64,000 bases of DNA from Corynebacterium sp. NML140438 (lineage in GTDB: Bacteria > Actinomycetota > Actinomycetes > Mycobacteriales > Mycobacteriaceae): assembly GCF_001875725.1 (NCBI RefSeq), contig NZ_MLCQ01000003.1, positions 54,050 to 118,049 on the forward strand. The letters are read 5' to 3'. This document shows, one piece after another, positions 15,038-24,767 of the stretch (position 1 is its first letter; the number at the start of each line of letters is the position of its first letter). The notes beneath the pieces were generated by a model. That model made no database searches and was not told the origin of the DNA. It worked only from the letters and a program-made list of their open reading frames with translations. The position numbers and the translations under genes are program-made.

Positions 15038-16363
15038 CTAAAACATGCTGTCGATGAGGCGCCGCGTGTATTCGTGCTGCGGATTGTGCAGGACGTCCTG
15101 GGTGCGGCCCTCCTCCACGATGCGCCCTTCGTGCATCACGACGGTGCGGGGGCACAGCGCGCGCACCACGCCAAGATCGTGGGAGACGAACACGAGGGTG
15201 GAGGAAAGCTCGTCGAGCAGGGTGATCACCTGGTTGCGCAGGGTGGCGTCGAGGGCGGAGACGGGCTCGTCCGCAAGCAGGATTTCGGGGGTGGCGGCGG
15301 TGGCGCGCGCAATGGAGATACGTTGGCGCTGCCCGCCGGAGAACTCGCGGGGCAAGCGCCGCTCGGTGCCCTCGAGACCGACCGCGGCAAGCATCTCGCT
15401 GGCCCGCCGCGTATCGACGCCCGCCTCCTCGACTGACGCCCCGACCCGCATCCGTGGGTCGAGTGAGGAATAAGGGTCCTGGAACACCATCTGGCAGCCG
15501 CCGCCAACGCGCACCTCCCCGGAGTCGACGTCGCGCAGGCCAGCGATGACGTGCAGGAGGGTGGTCTTTCCGGAGCCAGAACCGCCCACGATGCCGATAC
15601 GCTCGCCCCGGCGGACCTCCAGGTTCACGTTGCGAAGGGCTTGAGTGGTGCCGCGGGTGACGGAGACGTCGCAAAGCGTGACCACGGGCACGCCCACCTC
15701 GCGCGGCGCAGTCGCGAGCGTGGGCAGCGCCGGGTTGAGTAGCGCGCGCGAGTAGGCACTGTCCGCCGGTTCGATCGCCCCGGCGCGAAACACCAGGACT
15801 TCCTGCGTCATGTGGTTGACCACGGGCATGTCGTGGGAGATGAACAGCAGGCCCATGTCGCGGCGGCGTACCACGGTGTCGATGAGGTCCAGGATTTGGC
15901 GTTGGACGGTGACGTCGAGGGCGGTGGTGGGCTCGTCGCAAAGTAAGAAGTCGGGGTCGCCGGCGAGGGCGAGAGCGATGAGCACGCGTTGGCGCTGCCC
16001 GCCGGAGAGTTCGTGCGGGTAGGCCTCGGGGCGGTCGACGCCGACTTCCTGCAGCAGGTGCCGCGGCACGACCTTGCCGATTTTTGTCAGCGGGTCGAGT
16101 GCCGTCATGGGCTCTTGGAAGACCATCGCGACGCGGGAACCGCGCACGCGGCGGCGGGTCCGCTCGGAGGTGCCGACCATTTCGACGCCGTCGACGGTGA
16201 TGGAACCTTCGGCCGGGAGGCCCGTGAGCCCCATGATGGACAGCGCCGTGAGTGACTTGCCGGAGCCGGACTCGCCGATGATGCCGAGGCGCTGGCCGCG
16301 CTCGAGCGTGAAACTGATGCCGTGCAGCAGGCCCTCGATGCGGAGGTTAGAAACGTTGATCAC
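15038..16363 (-). CDS. Double ABC ATPase of a peptide/nickel-type importer (DppD-DppF fusion)
   Basis: A 441-residue protein with two complete nucleotide-binding domains. Domain 1 (about 1-225) has Walker A GESGSGKS, signature LSGGQRQR and Walker B FLLCDEP. Domain 2 (about 230-441) has GGSGSGKTT, FSGGQRQR and ILLADEP. Both retain the H-loop (SHD). Each drives one side of the permease pair encoded upstream. The C-terminus HEYTRRLIDSMF is typical of peptide importer ATPases. It overlaps the upstream permease by 17 nt. Confidence 0.93.
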   Translation of the reverse strand: MINVSNLRIEGLLHGISFTLERGQRLGIIGESGSGKSLTALSIMGLTGLPAEGSITVDGVEMVGTSERTRRRVRGSRVAMVFQEPMTALDPLTKIGKVVPRHLLQEVGVDRPEAYPHELSGGQRQRVLIALALAGDPDFLLCDEPTTALDVTVQRQILDLIDTVVRRRDMGLLFISHDMPVVNHMTQEVLVFRAGAIEPADSAYSRALLNPALPTLATAPREVGVPVVTLCDVSVTRGTTQALRNVNLEVRRGERIGIVGGSGSGKTTLLHVIAGLRDVDSGEVRVGGGCQMVFQDPYSSLDPRMRVGASVEEAGVDTRRASEMLAAVGLEGTERRLPREFSGGQRQRISIARATAATPEILLADEPVSALDATLRNQVITLLDELSSTLVFVSHDLGVVRALCPRTVVMHEGRIVEEGRTQDVLHNPQHEYTRRLIDSMF

Positions 16364-17132
16364 GGTGGCCTCCTGCTACGTTGCACGCGAGAATCGTCAG
16401 CGCGATGGCCAGCGCCGGCCACAGCGCAAGGTGCGGGGCGGTGGCCAGGTAGGGCTGGCTGGCCTGCAGCATCCGGCCCCAGGACGCGTAGGGCGCCTGC
16501 ACGCCGAAGCCGAGGAAGGACAGGCCCGACTCGGCCAGCACCGCCATGGAAAACGCGACCGCGATCTGGGTGATGACCACCGGCAGGATGTTCGGCAGCA
16601 CGTGGCGCCACGCCACCATAATCCCAGGTACCTTGTTCAGGCGCGCGGCCAGGATGTAGTCCTGGGACATCACGCGAAGCGTGGCCACCCGCGAGACCCG
16701 GACGAACCCGGGGATACCCGCGATGCCAAGGGCGAGCACCACGATCCACATGCTGGCGCCGAACGCAGCGGTCAACGCGATGGCCAGCAGCAGCGCCGGA
16801 AACGCCATGAGCACGTCGCTGCCGCCCATGACCGCGCGCTCCGTCCAGGAGCGGCGCATGCCCGCGAGCACCCCGAGTGGTACGCCCACAAGCAGGGAGA
16901 GCGCCGCGGCACCTGCGCTCGCAGCAACGGTGTAGCGCGCGCCCATCATGATGCGCGAGAGTAGGTCGCGGCCCAGCTCGTCGGTGCCGAGCAGGTGCGT
17001 GGCGCTCGGCGCGGCGAGGCGGTCGGCGGGCATCGCCTGCAGCGGGTCGTAGGGCGTCCACACCAGTGAGAGCACCGCCACGAACGCGATCGCCCCCAGC
17101 GTCGCCCACCCAGCTATTCGTTTCGGGTTCAC
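16347..17132 (-). CDS. Peptide/nickel-type ABC transporter permease (DppC family)
   Basis: A 261-residue membrane protein with about six helices. It has the DppC N-terminal periplasmic motif HLLGTDELGRDLLSRIMMGA and the EAA-loop region around AARLNKVPGIMVAWRHVLPN. It pairs with the DppB-type permease directly upstream, with which it overlaps by 4 nt (ATGA). Substrate is likely a short peptide, but nickel or opine cannot be excluded. Confidence 0.92.
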   Translation of the reverse strand: MNPKRIAGWATLGAIAFVAVLSLVWTPYDPLQAMPADRLAAPSATHLLGTDELGRDLLSRIMMGARYTVAASAGAAALSLLVGVPLGVLAGMRRSWTERAVMGGSDVLMAFPALLLAIALTAAFGASMWIVVLALGIAGIPGFVRVSRVATLRVMSQDYILAARLNKVPGIMVAWRHVLPNILPVVITQIAVAFSMAVLAESGLSFLGFGVQAPYASWGRMLQASQPYLATAPHLALWPALAIALTILACNVAGGHRDQRF

Positions 17133-18037
17133 TTCGCCCTCCTGACACGCGGGTCAACGACCCCGTAGGCGATGTCAACAAGCGCGTTGACCAGCAGCGT
17201 GAACGCCACCAGCAGCATCATCGTGGACTGCACCGCCGTGATATCGCGGTTGCGCACCGAGTCCAGCAGGAAAGAGCCCAGGCCGGGGATGGCGAAGACC
17301 TGCTCAACCACCACGGCGCTGACCACCAGCGCGGACAGCTGGATGCCCACAACGGTGAGCACCGGCAGCGCGGCGTTGCGAAGCACGTGCTCGCGCACCA
17401 CCTGTGGCATGCTCGCGCCCGTCGCACGGGCCGTGCGCACGTAGTCGCGCCCGAGCTCCTCGGACACCGCGGTGCGGATATACCTCGCCAGAATCGCGGT
17501 TTGCACTGCGGTCAGCGACAGCACCGGCAGCACCGCGTGCGCGACCGTGCCCCACCCGTTGGCTGGCAACCAGCCCAAGTGCACAGAAAACACCGCCACG
17601 GCCACAATGCCGACAACGAAGCTCGGCACCGCTATGCCCAGCTGCGTCAGTCCGGACAGCACTGTACTGTTTCGCCGCGCCAACCAGATCCCGGCCGGGA
17701 GCGCGAGAGCAAGCGAGAGCGCCATCGCGGCGACCGCCAACACCAGTGAGACCCCAGCGCGCTGCCAGATCACCGGGCCCAAGTCCGCGCCGCTTGCCAG
17801 CGACACCCCGAAATCACCGCGCAGCATCGCGACCATCCAGCTCACGTACTGGGCCACCAGCGGGCGGTCCGTCCCCAACGTGTGCGACAGCTCCGCCACC
17901 GCCTCATCCGAGGCGTTCAGACCGAGCGCGATGCGCGCCGGGTCGCCCGGGATGGCTCGCAGCAGCAGGAAGATCACCACGCTGGCGGCGGCCAGCAGCG
18001 CGAGCAGCCGCAGCAGCGTTGATGCAACGTGTTTCAT
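17129..18037 (-). CDS. Peptide/nickel-type ABC transporter permease (DppB family)
   Basis: A 302-residue membrane protein. The start is the ATG at 18037 (MKHVASTLLRL), overlapping the stop of the substrate-binding protein gene by 4 nt. Family features: RAIPGDPARIALG in the first periplasmic loop, the EAA-type loop DYVRTARATGASMPQVVREH and the C-terminal VVEQVFAIPGLGSFLLDSV. It forms the transmembrane channel with the DppC-type partner. Confidence 0.93.
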   Translation of the reverse strand: MKHVASTLLRLLALLAAASVVIFLLLRAIPGDPARIALGLNASDEAVAELSHTLGTDRPLVAQYVSWMVAMLRGDFGVSLASGADLGPVIWQRAGVSLVLAVAAMALSLALALPAGIWLARRNSTVLSGLTQLGIAVPSFVVGIVAVAVFSVHLGWLPANGWGTVAHAVLPVLSLTAVQTAILARYIRTAVSEELGRDYVRTARATGASMPQVVREHVLRNAALPVLTVVGIQLSALVVSAVVVEQVFAIPGLGSFLLDSVRNRDITAVQSTMMLLVAFTLLVNALVDIAYGVVDPRVRRAK

Positions 18038-19479
18038 CGGCGCACCTCGTTGAGTGGCAGGGAGTCGGTGACTACGTTCGGGTCGAGCCCGTGCACGCCC
18101 GGCGCGTAGAGCACGATGTTCGGCGCGTTGACCAGGGTGAGCGCCCCGGCGTCGGCCATGATGGTGTCCACCGTGGCCCGCAGGTCGCCCTGGGCCATGA
18201 GCTCGCGGGCGTGCGCCGAGTCGTAGCCGAAGTAGTAGTCCGGGTTGCCGAACATGTGCACCATGTCGCGCGGCTCCACGTGCGAGATAATCGACGCCTG
18301 ATAGTCGTGCTGCTTGTGCACCTTGTTCAGCCACACCGCCGGGAACTCCACGGTGTGCAGTGTGACGCGGAAGCCGACGCTGCGGAGCTGGGAGTAGATG
18401 AGCTCGCTGGCGGTCTGCGCGTACGGCAGGCTGGGCACCTCGATGGTGACCTCAGGGGTGCGCCCAGCGAGCAGCTCGCGGGCTTTGTCGTGGTCGAAGG
18501 GGTAGTAGTTGGTACCGTTAAACCATGGGTCGGTCGGTGGAACGGGCGCGCCGCCGGTGTCGGTGGCCAGCCCGTTGTAGACCACGGCGTTCAGTGCATC
18601 GCGGTCGATGGCGTAGGCAGCGGCCTGCCGCACGGTGACGTCGTCGAAGGGTGCGGCCTTGTTGTTCATGCTGAAGATCACCTCGCCGTTGGTGGTGCCG
18701 ACTGCGGTGGTGATGTCGTCTGGCAGGGCGTCGAGGAGCTGTGGCGCCTGCATCGCCCACACGACGTCCACATCGCCGACGCGCAGCGCGTTGACCGCGG
18801 CGATGGCGTCGCCGAAGTAGCGGATCATCGCGCCGCTTTCCGGCTGGGTGCCCCAGTAATCGGGCCGTGGGTCGAAGGCAATCGAGTGGCCGAGCTCAAA
18901 GGCGCGCAGCGTGTACGGCCCGGTGCCCAGCGGGTCGCGCGCAAGCCTTCCCACGGAGTCGGGCGTCATCATCGCGCCTGTCATCGTGCCCATGGACCAC
19001 AGCCACTGCTCGCTCGGCGCCTTTAGCGTCACTTCGAGCGTGAGCGGGTCTACGGCACGCGCGGATGCGACCGGGTCCATGTTTTCCTTGATGCCGTTGA
19101 CCCAGGAGTCTTTCACGTAGTTGATGGAGAAGACGGCGTCGCTGGCGTCGAAGGGGGAGCCGTCGGAAAATGTTACGCCGTCGCGCAGGTCGAAGGTGTA
19201 GACGGTGCCGTCGTCGCTTACGCGCCACGAGGTCGCCAACCACGGCTGGGGCTGGCCGTGGGCGTCGATACGCACGAGCGTCTCATAGATATTGCCCATC
19301 AGCGCCTGGGGTGCCGCGGCACCGCCGATGGAGGTGAAGTCGAGACCCGCAGGGGGCCCTTGCGTTGCGACGACCACATCCTCCCGCGGCGCCGCAGGAC
19401 CGCACGCGGCGAGGCTCATCCCAAGCGCGGCGCCGAGCGTCGACGCCACCAGCCCGCGCGACAGGGTGCTGAAATGCAT
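18034..19479 (-). CDS. Peptide-type ABC transporter substrate-binding lipoprotein
   Basis: A 481-residue SBP family 5 (DppA/OppA) protein. The signal peptide ends in the lipobox SLAAC, with Cys26 the expected lipid anchor. Typical segments are LVRIDAHGQPQPWLATSW, YTFDLRDGVTFSDGSPFDA and the RQAAAYAIDRDAL region. It captures the ligand outside the membrane and heads the operon SBP-permease-permease-double ATPase, possibly with rbsK. It is somewhat shorter than OppA proteins; the ligand is unknown. Confidence 0.93.
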   Translation of the reverse strand: MHFSTLSRGLVASTLGAALGMSLAACGPAAPREDVVVATQGPPAGLDFTSIGGAAAPQALMGNIYETLVRIDAHGQPQPWLATSWRVSDDGTVYTFDLRDGVTFSDGSPFDASDAVFSINYVKDSWVNGIKENMDPVASARAVDPLTLEVTLKAPSEQWLWSMGTMTGAMMTPDSVGRLARDPLGTGPYTLRAFELGHSIAFDPRPDYWGTQPESGAMIRYFGDAIAAVNALRVGDVDVVWAMQAPQLLDALPDDITTAVGTTNGEVIFSMNNKAAPFDDVTVRQAAAYAIDRDALNAVVYNGLATDTGGAPVPPTDPWFNGTNYYPFDHDKARELLAGRTPEVTIEVPSLPYAQTASELIYSQLRSVGFRVTLHTVEFPAVWLNKVHKQHDYQASIISHVEPRDMVHMFGNPDYYFGYDSAHARELMAQGDLRATVDTIMADAGALTLVNAPNIVLYAPGVHGLDPNVVTDSLPLNEVRR

Positions 19480-19490
19480 GGGTGTAGAGT

Positions 19491-20477
19491 CTAGCGGTCC
19501 CAGACTCCTGCGAGAATTTCCATCGAACGCAGCGCCTCTTCGTGCGTCGGGGCCTGCAGGGAAATCATCAGTTCGTCCGCGTGCGCGGTGGCGGCGAAGT
19601 CGGTGAGGTAGCCGCGGACCTGCTCACTGGTGCCAGCCGCGGTGTAGCGCAGCATGCCGATAATCTGCTGGCCCTGCGGGGAACGCATCACCTCGTCGAG
19701 TTGCTCGTCGTTGAGCATGGTGCCACGGCGCCCGATCATGGCGCGCACTCGGTTGCGGTGCACCAGGTGGGTCTGGCGCTCGGCGTCCTCGGCGGTGTCT
19801 GCCGCGGTGACGTTGACGGCCGCGATGCAGTAGGGCTCCGGGTAGCGCTCGGACGGCTCGTAGTTTTCCTTGTAGTACGCCGTGGCCTGCTCCAGCATGT
19901 TGGGGGCGAAGTGGGAGGCAAAGGAGTACGGCAGGCCGAGCTTCGCTGCCAGCGAGGCGCCGAACATGGAGGAGCCGAGGATATACAGCGGCACGTTGGT
20001 GCCTGCGCCCGGTACCGCGTTCACCCCGGCGAGCGGGGAGTTGTCGCTGAGCCAGGCCTGCAGCTCCAGCACGTCCTCCGGGAAGTGCTCGGCCGCCCGC
20101 GGGTCGCGCCGCAGGGCGCGGCCGAGCGTTTGCTGGTCGGTGCCCGGGGCGCGGCCAAGGCCGAGGTCGATGCGGTTGGGGTAGAGCTCCTCGAGCATCC
20201 CGAACTGCTCTGCAACCACGTACGGCGAGTGGTTCGGCAGCATCACGCCGCCCGCGCCGAGCCGGATGCGCTCGGTTTTCGCCCCGATGTGGGCGATGAG
20301 GACCGAGGGCACCGAAGAGACAATGCTGTGCATGTTGTGGTGCTCGGAGTACCAAATACGCGAATACTCCAGCGATTCCGCCTTCTGTGCGAATGCAACG
20401 GAGCGCTGCATTGCGTCGGCGACGGACTCGCCGGAGTATCGGGTGCAAAAATCAATCAGTGAGAGTGGAAGAGGCAT
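19491..20477 (-). CDS. LLM-class flavin-dependent oxidoreductase
   Basis: A 328-residue luciferase-like TIM-barrel protein with the alkanal-monooxygenase-like pattern: LSLIDFCTRYSG at the N-terminus, then RIWYSEHHNM, RLGAGGVMLPNHSPYVVAEQ and IDLGLGRAPGTD. Proteins of this type use reduced FMN to oxidise small organic molecules; the substrate is unknown. It follows brnQ by 9 nt on the same strand, so brnQ and this gene probably form an operon. Confidence 0.88.
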   Translation of the reverse strand: MPLPLSLIDFCTRYSGESVADAMQRSVAFAQKAESLEYSRIWYSEHHNMHSIVSSVPSVLIAHIGAKTERIRLGAGGVMLPNHSPYVVAEQFGMLEELYPNRIDLGLGRAPGTDQQTLGRALRRDPRAAEHFPEDVLELQAWLSDNSPLAGVNAVPGAGTNVPLYILGSSMFGASLAAKLGLPYSFASHFAPNMLEQATAYYKENYEPSERYPEPYCIAAVNVTAADTAEDAERQTHLVHRNRVRAMIGRRGTMLNDEQLDEVMRSPQGQQIIGMLRYTAAGTSEQVRGYLTDFAATAHADELMISLQAPTHEEALRSMEILAGVWDR

Positions 20478-20486
20478 GGCCCCACA

Positions 20487-21851
20487 CTACGCGCTGATGG
20501 TCTCCGCGTGTTTTTTCGGACGGGCCAGGTCCACTACTAGACCAATTACGAACGCGATCGCCACCGGCAGGACCCAGCCAAGGCCTACCGCGTCGAGTGG
20601 AGCCCAGCTCACCAGCGGTCGCAGGGCGTCGGCACCCCAGCCCAGGGAAATGAACGTCTCGATTGCGGACCAGACCACAGCAACCCAGATCGGCAGGAAA
20701 AACGCCCAACGGAAGGCCATGCGGCGCTTGAACGCTGGCTCGACCAGGGTGACAAAGATCAGGGCGATGGCCGGCGGATACAGGAAGCCGATGACTGGGG
20801 CTGCGATCGTCATCACGAAGTCCAGACCCTGGGTCGCGATGACCATCGAGGTGATAGTGAAGATTACCGCCCACGTGCGGTAGGCACCGCCAAACTCAGT
20901 AGAGAAGTACTCCGCCGTCGCAGTAATCAGGCCAACCGCGGTAGTCAGGCATGCCAGCAACACGATCAGCGAGAAGATGACCTGGCCTGCCTGGCCCATT
21001 GTTAAGTGAGCCGCCTCTGCCAATAAGCCGGCACCATTGTCGAACCGGGTGGCATCCGGCATGATGCGGCCGATCATGCCCAGGCCGACATAAATCACCG
21101 CCAGCAGCGCGCCTGCGCCGACGCCCGCTGCGATCGTACCGTTGACCAGCTTCTTGCCCTCAGGGAAGCCCTTCGAGCGCAGTGTGGAAATTACGACAAT
21201 GGAAAAGGCCAGCGCGGCGATGGAGTCCATCGTCAGGTAGCCCTCCAGCAGGCCGGTCGGGTACGGGCCGGACTGGTACTGCTCCGAAGGGGCGGATGGC
21301 TCAGCGCTCCAGCGTGACAGGGAGACGGCGATCATCACGACCAGCAGGATGACCAGCGCCGGGGTGAGGAACTTGCCGAGCTTTTCCATAATGGTGTTCG
21401 GGTTCCAGCTCAGCGCCAGGGCGATGCCGAAGAAGATGACGTTAAACACGCCGGAGGCGAAGAGCCCAGAGACGTTGAACAACGGGGTGATGGCCGTTTC
21501 CATCGAGACCGCGCCGGTACGTGGCAGCGCGTAGAACGCACCGATGGACAAGTAGGCGAGCACAGGGAATGCGACGCCGAAGATGCTGCCGGCGCGCTGC
21601 GCGAGGTCGCGCACGTTCGCGCCGGACAGCGCAATCGCGATGACCGCCAGCACCGGCAGCAGCGCGCCGGTGCTGAGGAAGCCGAGGATAGCAGGCCAGA
21701 AGTTATCGCCTGCCAGTACGGCCAGGGTTGGTGGGAAAATCAGGTTGCCGGCTCCGAAGAACATGGAGAACAGCGCCAGCGCGGTGACGATGACCGCCTG
21801 GGTGGAGTTCCCCTGTTTCGTGCCCGTGTGAGCGTTCTGTGTGTGGTCCAT
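20487..21851 (-). CDS. brnQ: Branched-chain amino acid carrier BrnQ
   Basis: A 454-residue carrier with twelve membrane helices that imports isoleucine, leucine and valine with sodium. The N-terminal FSMFFGAGNLIFPPTLA and the later FPVLAYLSIGAFYALPRTG are diagnostic. The ATG at 21851 is chosen because a TACTGT box lies 6 nt upstream, suggesting a leaderless mRNA. In-frame extension upstream has no family similarity. It is followed closely by the flavin oxidoreductase gene. Confidence 0.93.
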   Translation of the reverse strand: MDHTQNAHTGTKQGNSTQAVIVTALALFSMFFGAGNLIFPPTLAVLAGDNFWPAILGFLSTGALLPVLAVIAIALSGANVRDLAQRAGSIFGVAFPVLAYLSIGAFYALPRTGAVSMETAITPLFNVSGLFASGVFNVIFFGIALALSWNPNTIMEKLGKFLTPALVILLVVMIAVSLSRWSAEPSAPSEQYQSGPYPTGLLEGYLTMDSIAALAFSIVVISTLRSKGFPEGKKLVNGTIAAGVGAGALLAVIYVGLGMIGRIMPDATRFDNGAGLLAEAAHLTMGQAGQVIFSLIVLLACLTTAVGLITATAEYFSTEFGGAYRTWAVIFTITSMVIATQGLDFVMTIAAPVIGFLYPPAIALIFVTLVEPAFKRRMAFRWAFFLPIWVAVVWSAIETFISLGWGADALRPLVSWAPLDAVGLGWVLPVAIAFVIGLVVDLARPKKHAETISA

Positions 21852-21910
21852 TGCCACACAGTACAACACACAGCGAAAAAATGGGAAATCTTTTCCATTC
21901 TGTGAGACGT

Positions 21911-23041
21911 TTATACGAGTGTTTCGATCGCCCTTAGCGGAATCTCCACCCAATCAGGGCGGTTGTTCGCCTCGTACACCACCTCGTACGCCGCCTTGTC
22001 CACCACGTACGCAGCGAGAACTGGATCCTCACTCGCGGGGGCAGTGCCGTAGCCTTCCAGCAGCTTTTCGACGTGCTCCCGCTCCCAGGCAGCGTCAAAG
22101 TTGCCCACAGCCGCGGCATACCCGTAGGAGCGGATCATCCCGGCGACATCGCGCAGCGGGTGATCGGGCAGGCGGCGCTCCTGCAGGGGACGCGCGGGCT
22201 CGCCCTCGAAGTCGATGAGGAACCACTGCGAGTCCGTCTTCAGTGTCTGCCCAAGGTGGAGGTCGCCGTGGACGCGCTGCGTGGTCAGGGATGTAGCGGC
22301 GGTGCTGGCGGAGCTGGCGTCGAGAAGCGAGTAGAGCTTCAGGATGCGCTCGCGGTACTGCTCGAGCACCGGGGCGCGCTGAATGTAGGAGTCAAGGTGC
22401 CGCGTGAGCCGCGTGCGCAGCGCCGACGGGCTGGCAGTCTCGGTGGGGAAGGCGTCGGCGAGCGCGGTGTGTACCTGGCGGATCGCGGTACCGAGCGCCT
22501 TCGTATCGTGTGCGTCGAGCTTGCCTTCCGTAGCAAGCACGAACCCGTCAGTGCCGCCTACGATGCAGTCCTGCTGCATCGCCAGGGTTTGGCCATCGCG
22601 GGTCGCGTAGCCGCGCACTGCGGCGACGGCAGGGCAGTCCGCGATCTGGCTCAAAAGCTCCACATCCGGGTTGAGTCCGTCCTCGAGGCGGCGGAACACC
22701 TTCACAATGTGCTCGCCAACCACCAGCGAGGTGTTTGACTGCTCGGCACCGAGCGGACGGGCTCCGGCGGAGTCGATGGCGCCCTCCACCGCGCCAAACT
22801 TTGCGACGTTGGCCAGGTAGGCCTCGGCGCCCTCTGGGGTGTGCAGGACGTCGCGGGTGCCGGTGGCGTCGACAAACACTTGGTAGTGGTCGACCGTGCC
22901 GCCGTGGTGCACCGCGAGAATCTGCCAGGTGAAGCGTTCCCCGGTTGTGGGGGAGGTGACATCTTCCGCGGCGACGACATCGATGGCGTCAACCGGCTCG
23001 GACTTCGCGCCGTAGAAGCGCTGCGCAGCAATATCAATCAT
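21911..23041 (-). CDS. Maltokinase (Pep2/Mak)
   Basis: About 376 residues with an aminoglycoside-phosphotransferase-like kinase fold. The catalytic region shows RVHGDLHLGQ and then FLIDFEGEPARPL, the brace of residues typical of maltokinases, and the last third carries RPDWVEIPLRAI as in Pep2. Mak phosphorylates maltose to maltose-1-phosphate for GlgE. It lies directly downstream of treS, whose product interconverts trehalose and maltose, so the pair links trehalose to alpha-glucan synthesis. The ATG at 23041 is 10 nt past the treS stop; an earlier in-frame start at 23080 would overlap treS. Confidence 0.87.
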   Translation of the reverse strand: MIDIAAQRFYGAKSEPVDAIDVVAAEDVTSPTTGERFTWQILAVHHGGTVDHYQVFVDATGTRDVLHTPEGAEAYLANVAKFGAVEGAIDSAGARPLGAEQSNTSLVVGEHIVKVFRRLEDGLNPDVELLSQIADCPAVAAVRGYATRDGQTLAMQQDCIVGGTDGFVLATEGKLDAHDTKALGTAIRQVHTALADAFPTETASPSALRTRLTRHLDSYIQRAPVLEQYRERILKLYSLLDASSASTAATSLTTQRVHGDLHLGQTLKTDSQWFLIDFEGEPARPLQERRLPDHPLRDVAGMIRSYGYAAAVGNFDAAWEREHVEKLLEGYGTAPASEDPVLAAYVVDKAAYEVVYEANNRPDWVEIPLRAIETLV

Positions 23042-23051
23042 GTGACCAATG

Positions 23052-24761
23052 TTAGGAGATATCGAACCAGAAGAAGCCATGAGGCGCGAGTGTGCTCAGC
23101 CACGGTAACTCGCCGATGGCCGGGAACTCCTCGCCGCCGGTCAGCTCGCGGGGCACCACACCGTTGTAGCGCGACAGATCCATCTCGACGGCCTGCGGGC
23201 GCGAGGACATGTTGTGCACGCACAGGATCCGCTCTCCCTCGTACTCGCGGATAAACGCCAACACCTGCGGGTTCTCGTGATCAACCTCGATGTAGGAGCC
23301 GCGCCCGAACGCGCGGTACTGTTTGCGGATCATGATCATCTGGCGCACCCACTGCAGCAGCGAGTTCTCCAGCTTCATCTGGGACTCTACGTTGACGATG
23401 TCGTAGCCGTACTGGTCGTTGCGCACCGGCGGCAGGTAGAGACGCTCCGGGTCCGCCTTGGAAAAGCCACCGTTGCGGTCGTTCGACCACTGCATCGGGG
23501 TACGCACACCGTCGCGGTCCGGCAGCCAGATGTTGTCGCCCATCCCGATCTCGTCGCCGTAGTACAAAAACGGCGACCCAGGCAGGGACAGCAGCAGCGC
23601 GTGCGCAAGCTCCAGACGGCCGCGGTGCCCACCCAGCAACGGCGCAAGCCGCCTGCGGATACCCACGTTCGCCCGCATCCGTGGCTCGAACGCATAGTTT
23701 TGGTACATGAACTCGCGCTCCTGGTCCGACACCATCTCGAGCGTGAGCTCGTCGTGGTTGCGCAAGAACATACCCCACTGCGCGGACTCCGGAATCGGAG
23801 GCGTCTCACGCAGGATATCGACGATCGGCTGCGCCAACTCCTGGCGGATCCCCATGAAGATGCGCGGCATGACTGGGAAGTGGAACGCCATCTGGCACTC
23901 GTCACCCTCGCCCTCACCGAAGTAGGCGACGACCTCCTCCGGGAGCTGGTTTGCCTCCGCAAGCAGGAAGCGCCCCGGGTACTCCTCATCAAACATCGCG
24001 CGGACCTTCTTAATGAACCCGTGCGTCTCCGGCAGGTTCTCCGACGACGTGCCCTCGCGCTCGAAGAGATACGGGATAGCGTCGAGGCGGATACCGTCCA
24101 TCCCCAAGTCCAGCCAGAAGCGGATGACGTCCAAAATCTCTTCCTGGACCGCCGGGTTGTCGTAGTTTAGGTCCGGCTGGTGGGAGAAGAAGCGGTGCCA
24201 GAAGTACTGCTTGCGCACCGGGTCGAAGGTCCAGTTGGACTCCTCGGTGTCGATGAAGATGATGCGGGTGCCGGCGTACTTCTCCGGGTCATCCGACCAC
24301 ACGTAGTAGTCCCCGTACGGGCCGGAGGGGTCGCGGCGGGACTCTTGGAACCAGGGGTGCTGGTCGGAGGTGTGGTTGATCGGAAAGTCGGTGATGATGC
24401 GGATGCCGCGGCGGTGGGCGGCGTCGATCAGGGAGACGAAGTCTTCCACCGTGCCGAACTCCGGCAACACCTTGCGGAAGTCCCGGATGTCGTAGCCGCC
24501 GTCCTTCAGCGGTGAGTCGTAGAACGGTGGGATCCAGAGGCAGTCGACGCCGAGCCACTGCAGGTAGTCCAGCTTGGACTCGAGGCCCTGCAGCGTGCCG
24601 GAGCCGGTGCCGTTCGGGTCGAAGAAGGCGCGGACCAGCACCTCGTAGAACACCGCGTCCTTGTACCACTCTGGGTCAGGGCGCTCCCACGGCTCGGCGG
24701 CAGGGGTCGGCGTGGAGAAGTCGGTGGCTTGCGGGGTAGGGAGTTTCGCGTTTTCGTCCAT
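23052..24761 (-). CDS. treS: Maltose alpha-D-glucosyltransferase / trehalose synthase
   Basis: A 569-residue GH13 enzyme that isomerises maltose and trehalose. The N-terminal WYKDAVFYEVLVRAFFDPNG is the TreS hallmark. Catalytic regions are GIRLDAIPYLF (nucleophile Asp), LLAEANQ (acid/base Glu) and LRNHDEL (transition-state Asp). GAGGAGG lies just before the ATG, within the end of a decayed aminotransferase sequence. The maltokinase gene follows in the same transcript. Confidence 0.96.
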   Translation of the reverse strand: MDENAKLPTPQATDFSTPTPAAEPWERPDPEWYKDAVFYEVLVRAFFDPNGTGSGTLQGLESKLDYLQWLGVDCLWIPPFYDSPLKDGGYDIRDFRKVLPEFGTVEDFVSLIDAAHRRGIRIITDFPINHTSDQHPWFQESRRDPSGPYGDYYVWSDDPEKYAGTRIIFIDTEESNWTFDPVRKQYFWHRFFSHQPDLNYDNPAVQEEILDVIRFWLDLGMDGIRLDAIPYLFEREGTSSENLPETHGFIKKVRAMFDEEYPGRFLLAEANQLPEEVVAYFGEGEGDECQMAFHFPVMPRIFMGIRQELAQPIVDILRETPPIPESAQWGMFLRNHDELTLEMVSDQEREFMYQNYAFEPRMRANVGIRRRLAPLLGGHRGRLELAHALLLSLPGSPFLYYGDEIGMGDNIWLPDRDGVRTPMQWSNDRNGGFSKADPERLYLPPVRNDQYGYDIVNVESQMKLENSLLQWVRQMIMIRKQYRAFGRGSYIEVDHENPQVLAFIREYEGERILCVHNMSSRPQAVEMDLSRYNGVVPRELTGGEEFPAIGELPWLSTLAPHGFFWFDIS

Positions 24762-24767
24762 GCCTCC

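Noticed and set aside
17404..19026. A 540-codon plus-strand frame across the ABC transporter genes
   Set aside because: Composition is Arg/Pro/Ala-rich without motifs and lies exactly opposite well-identified genes.
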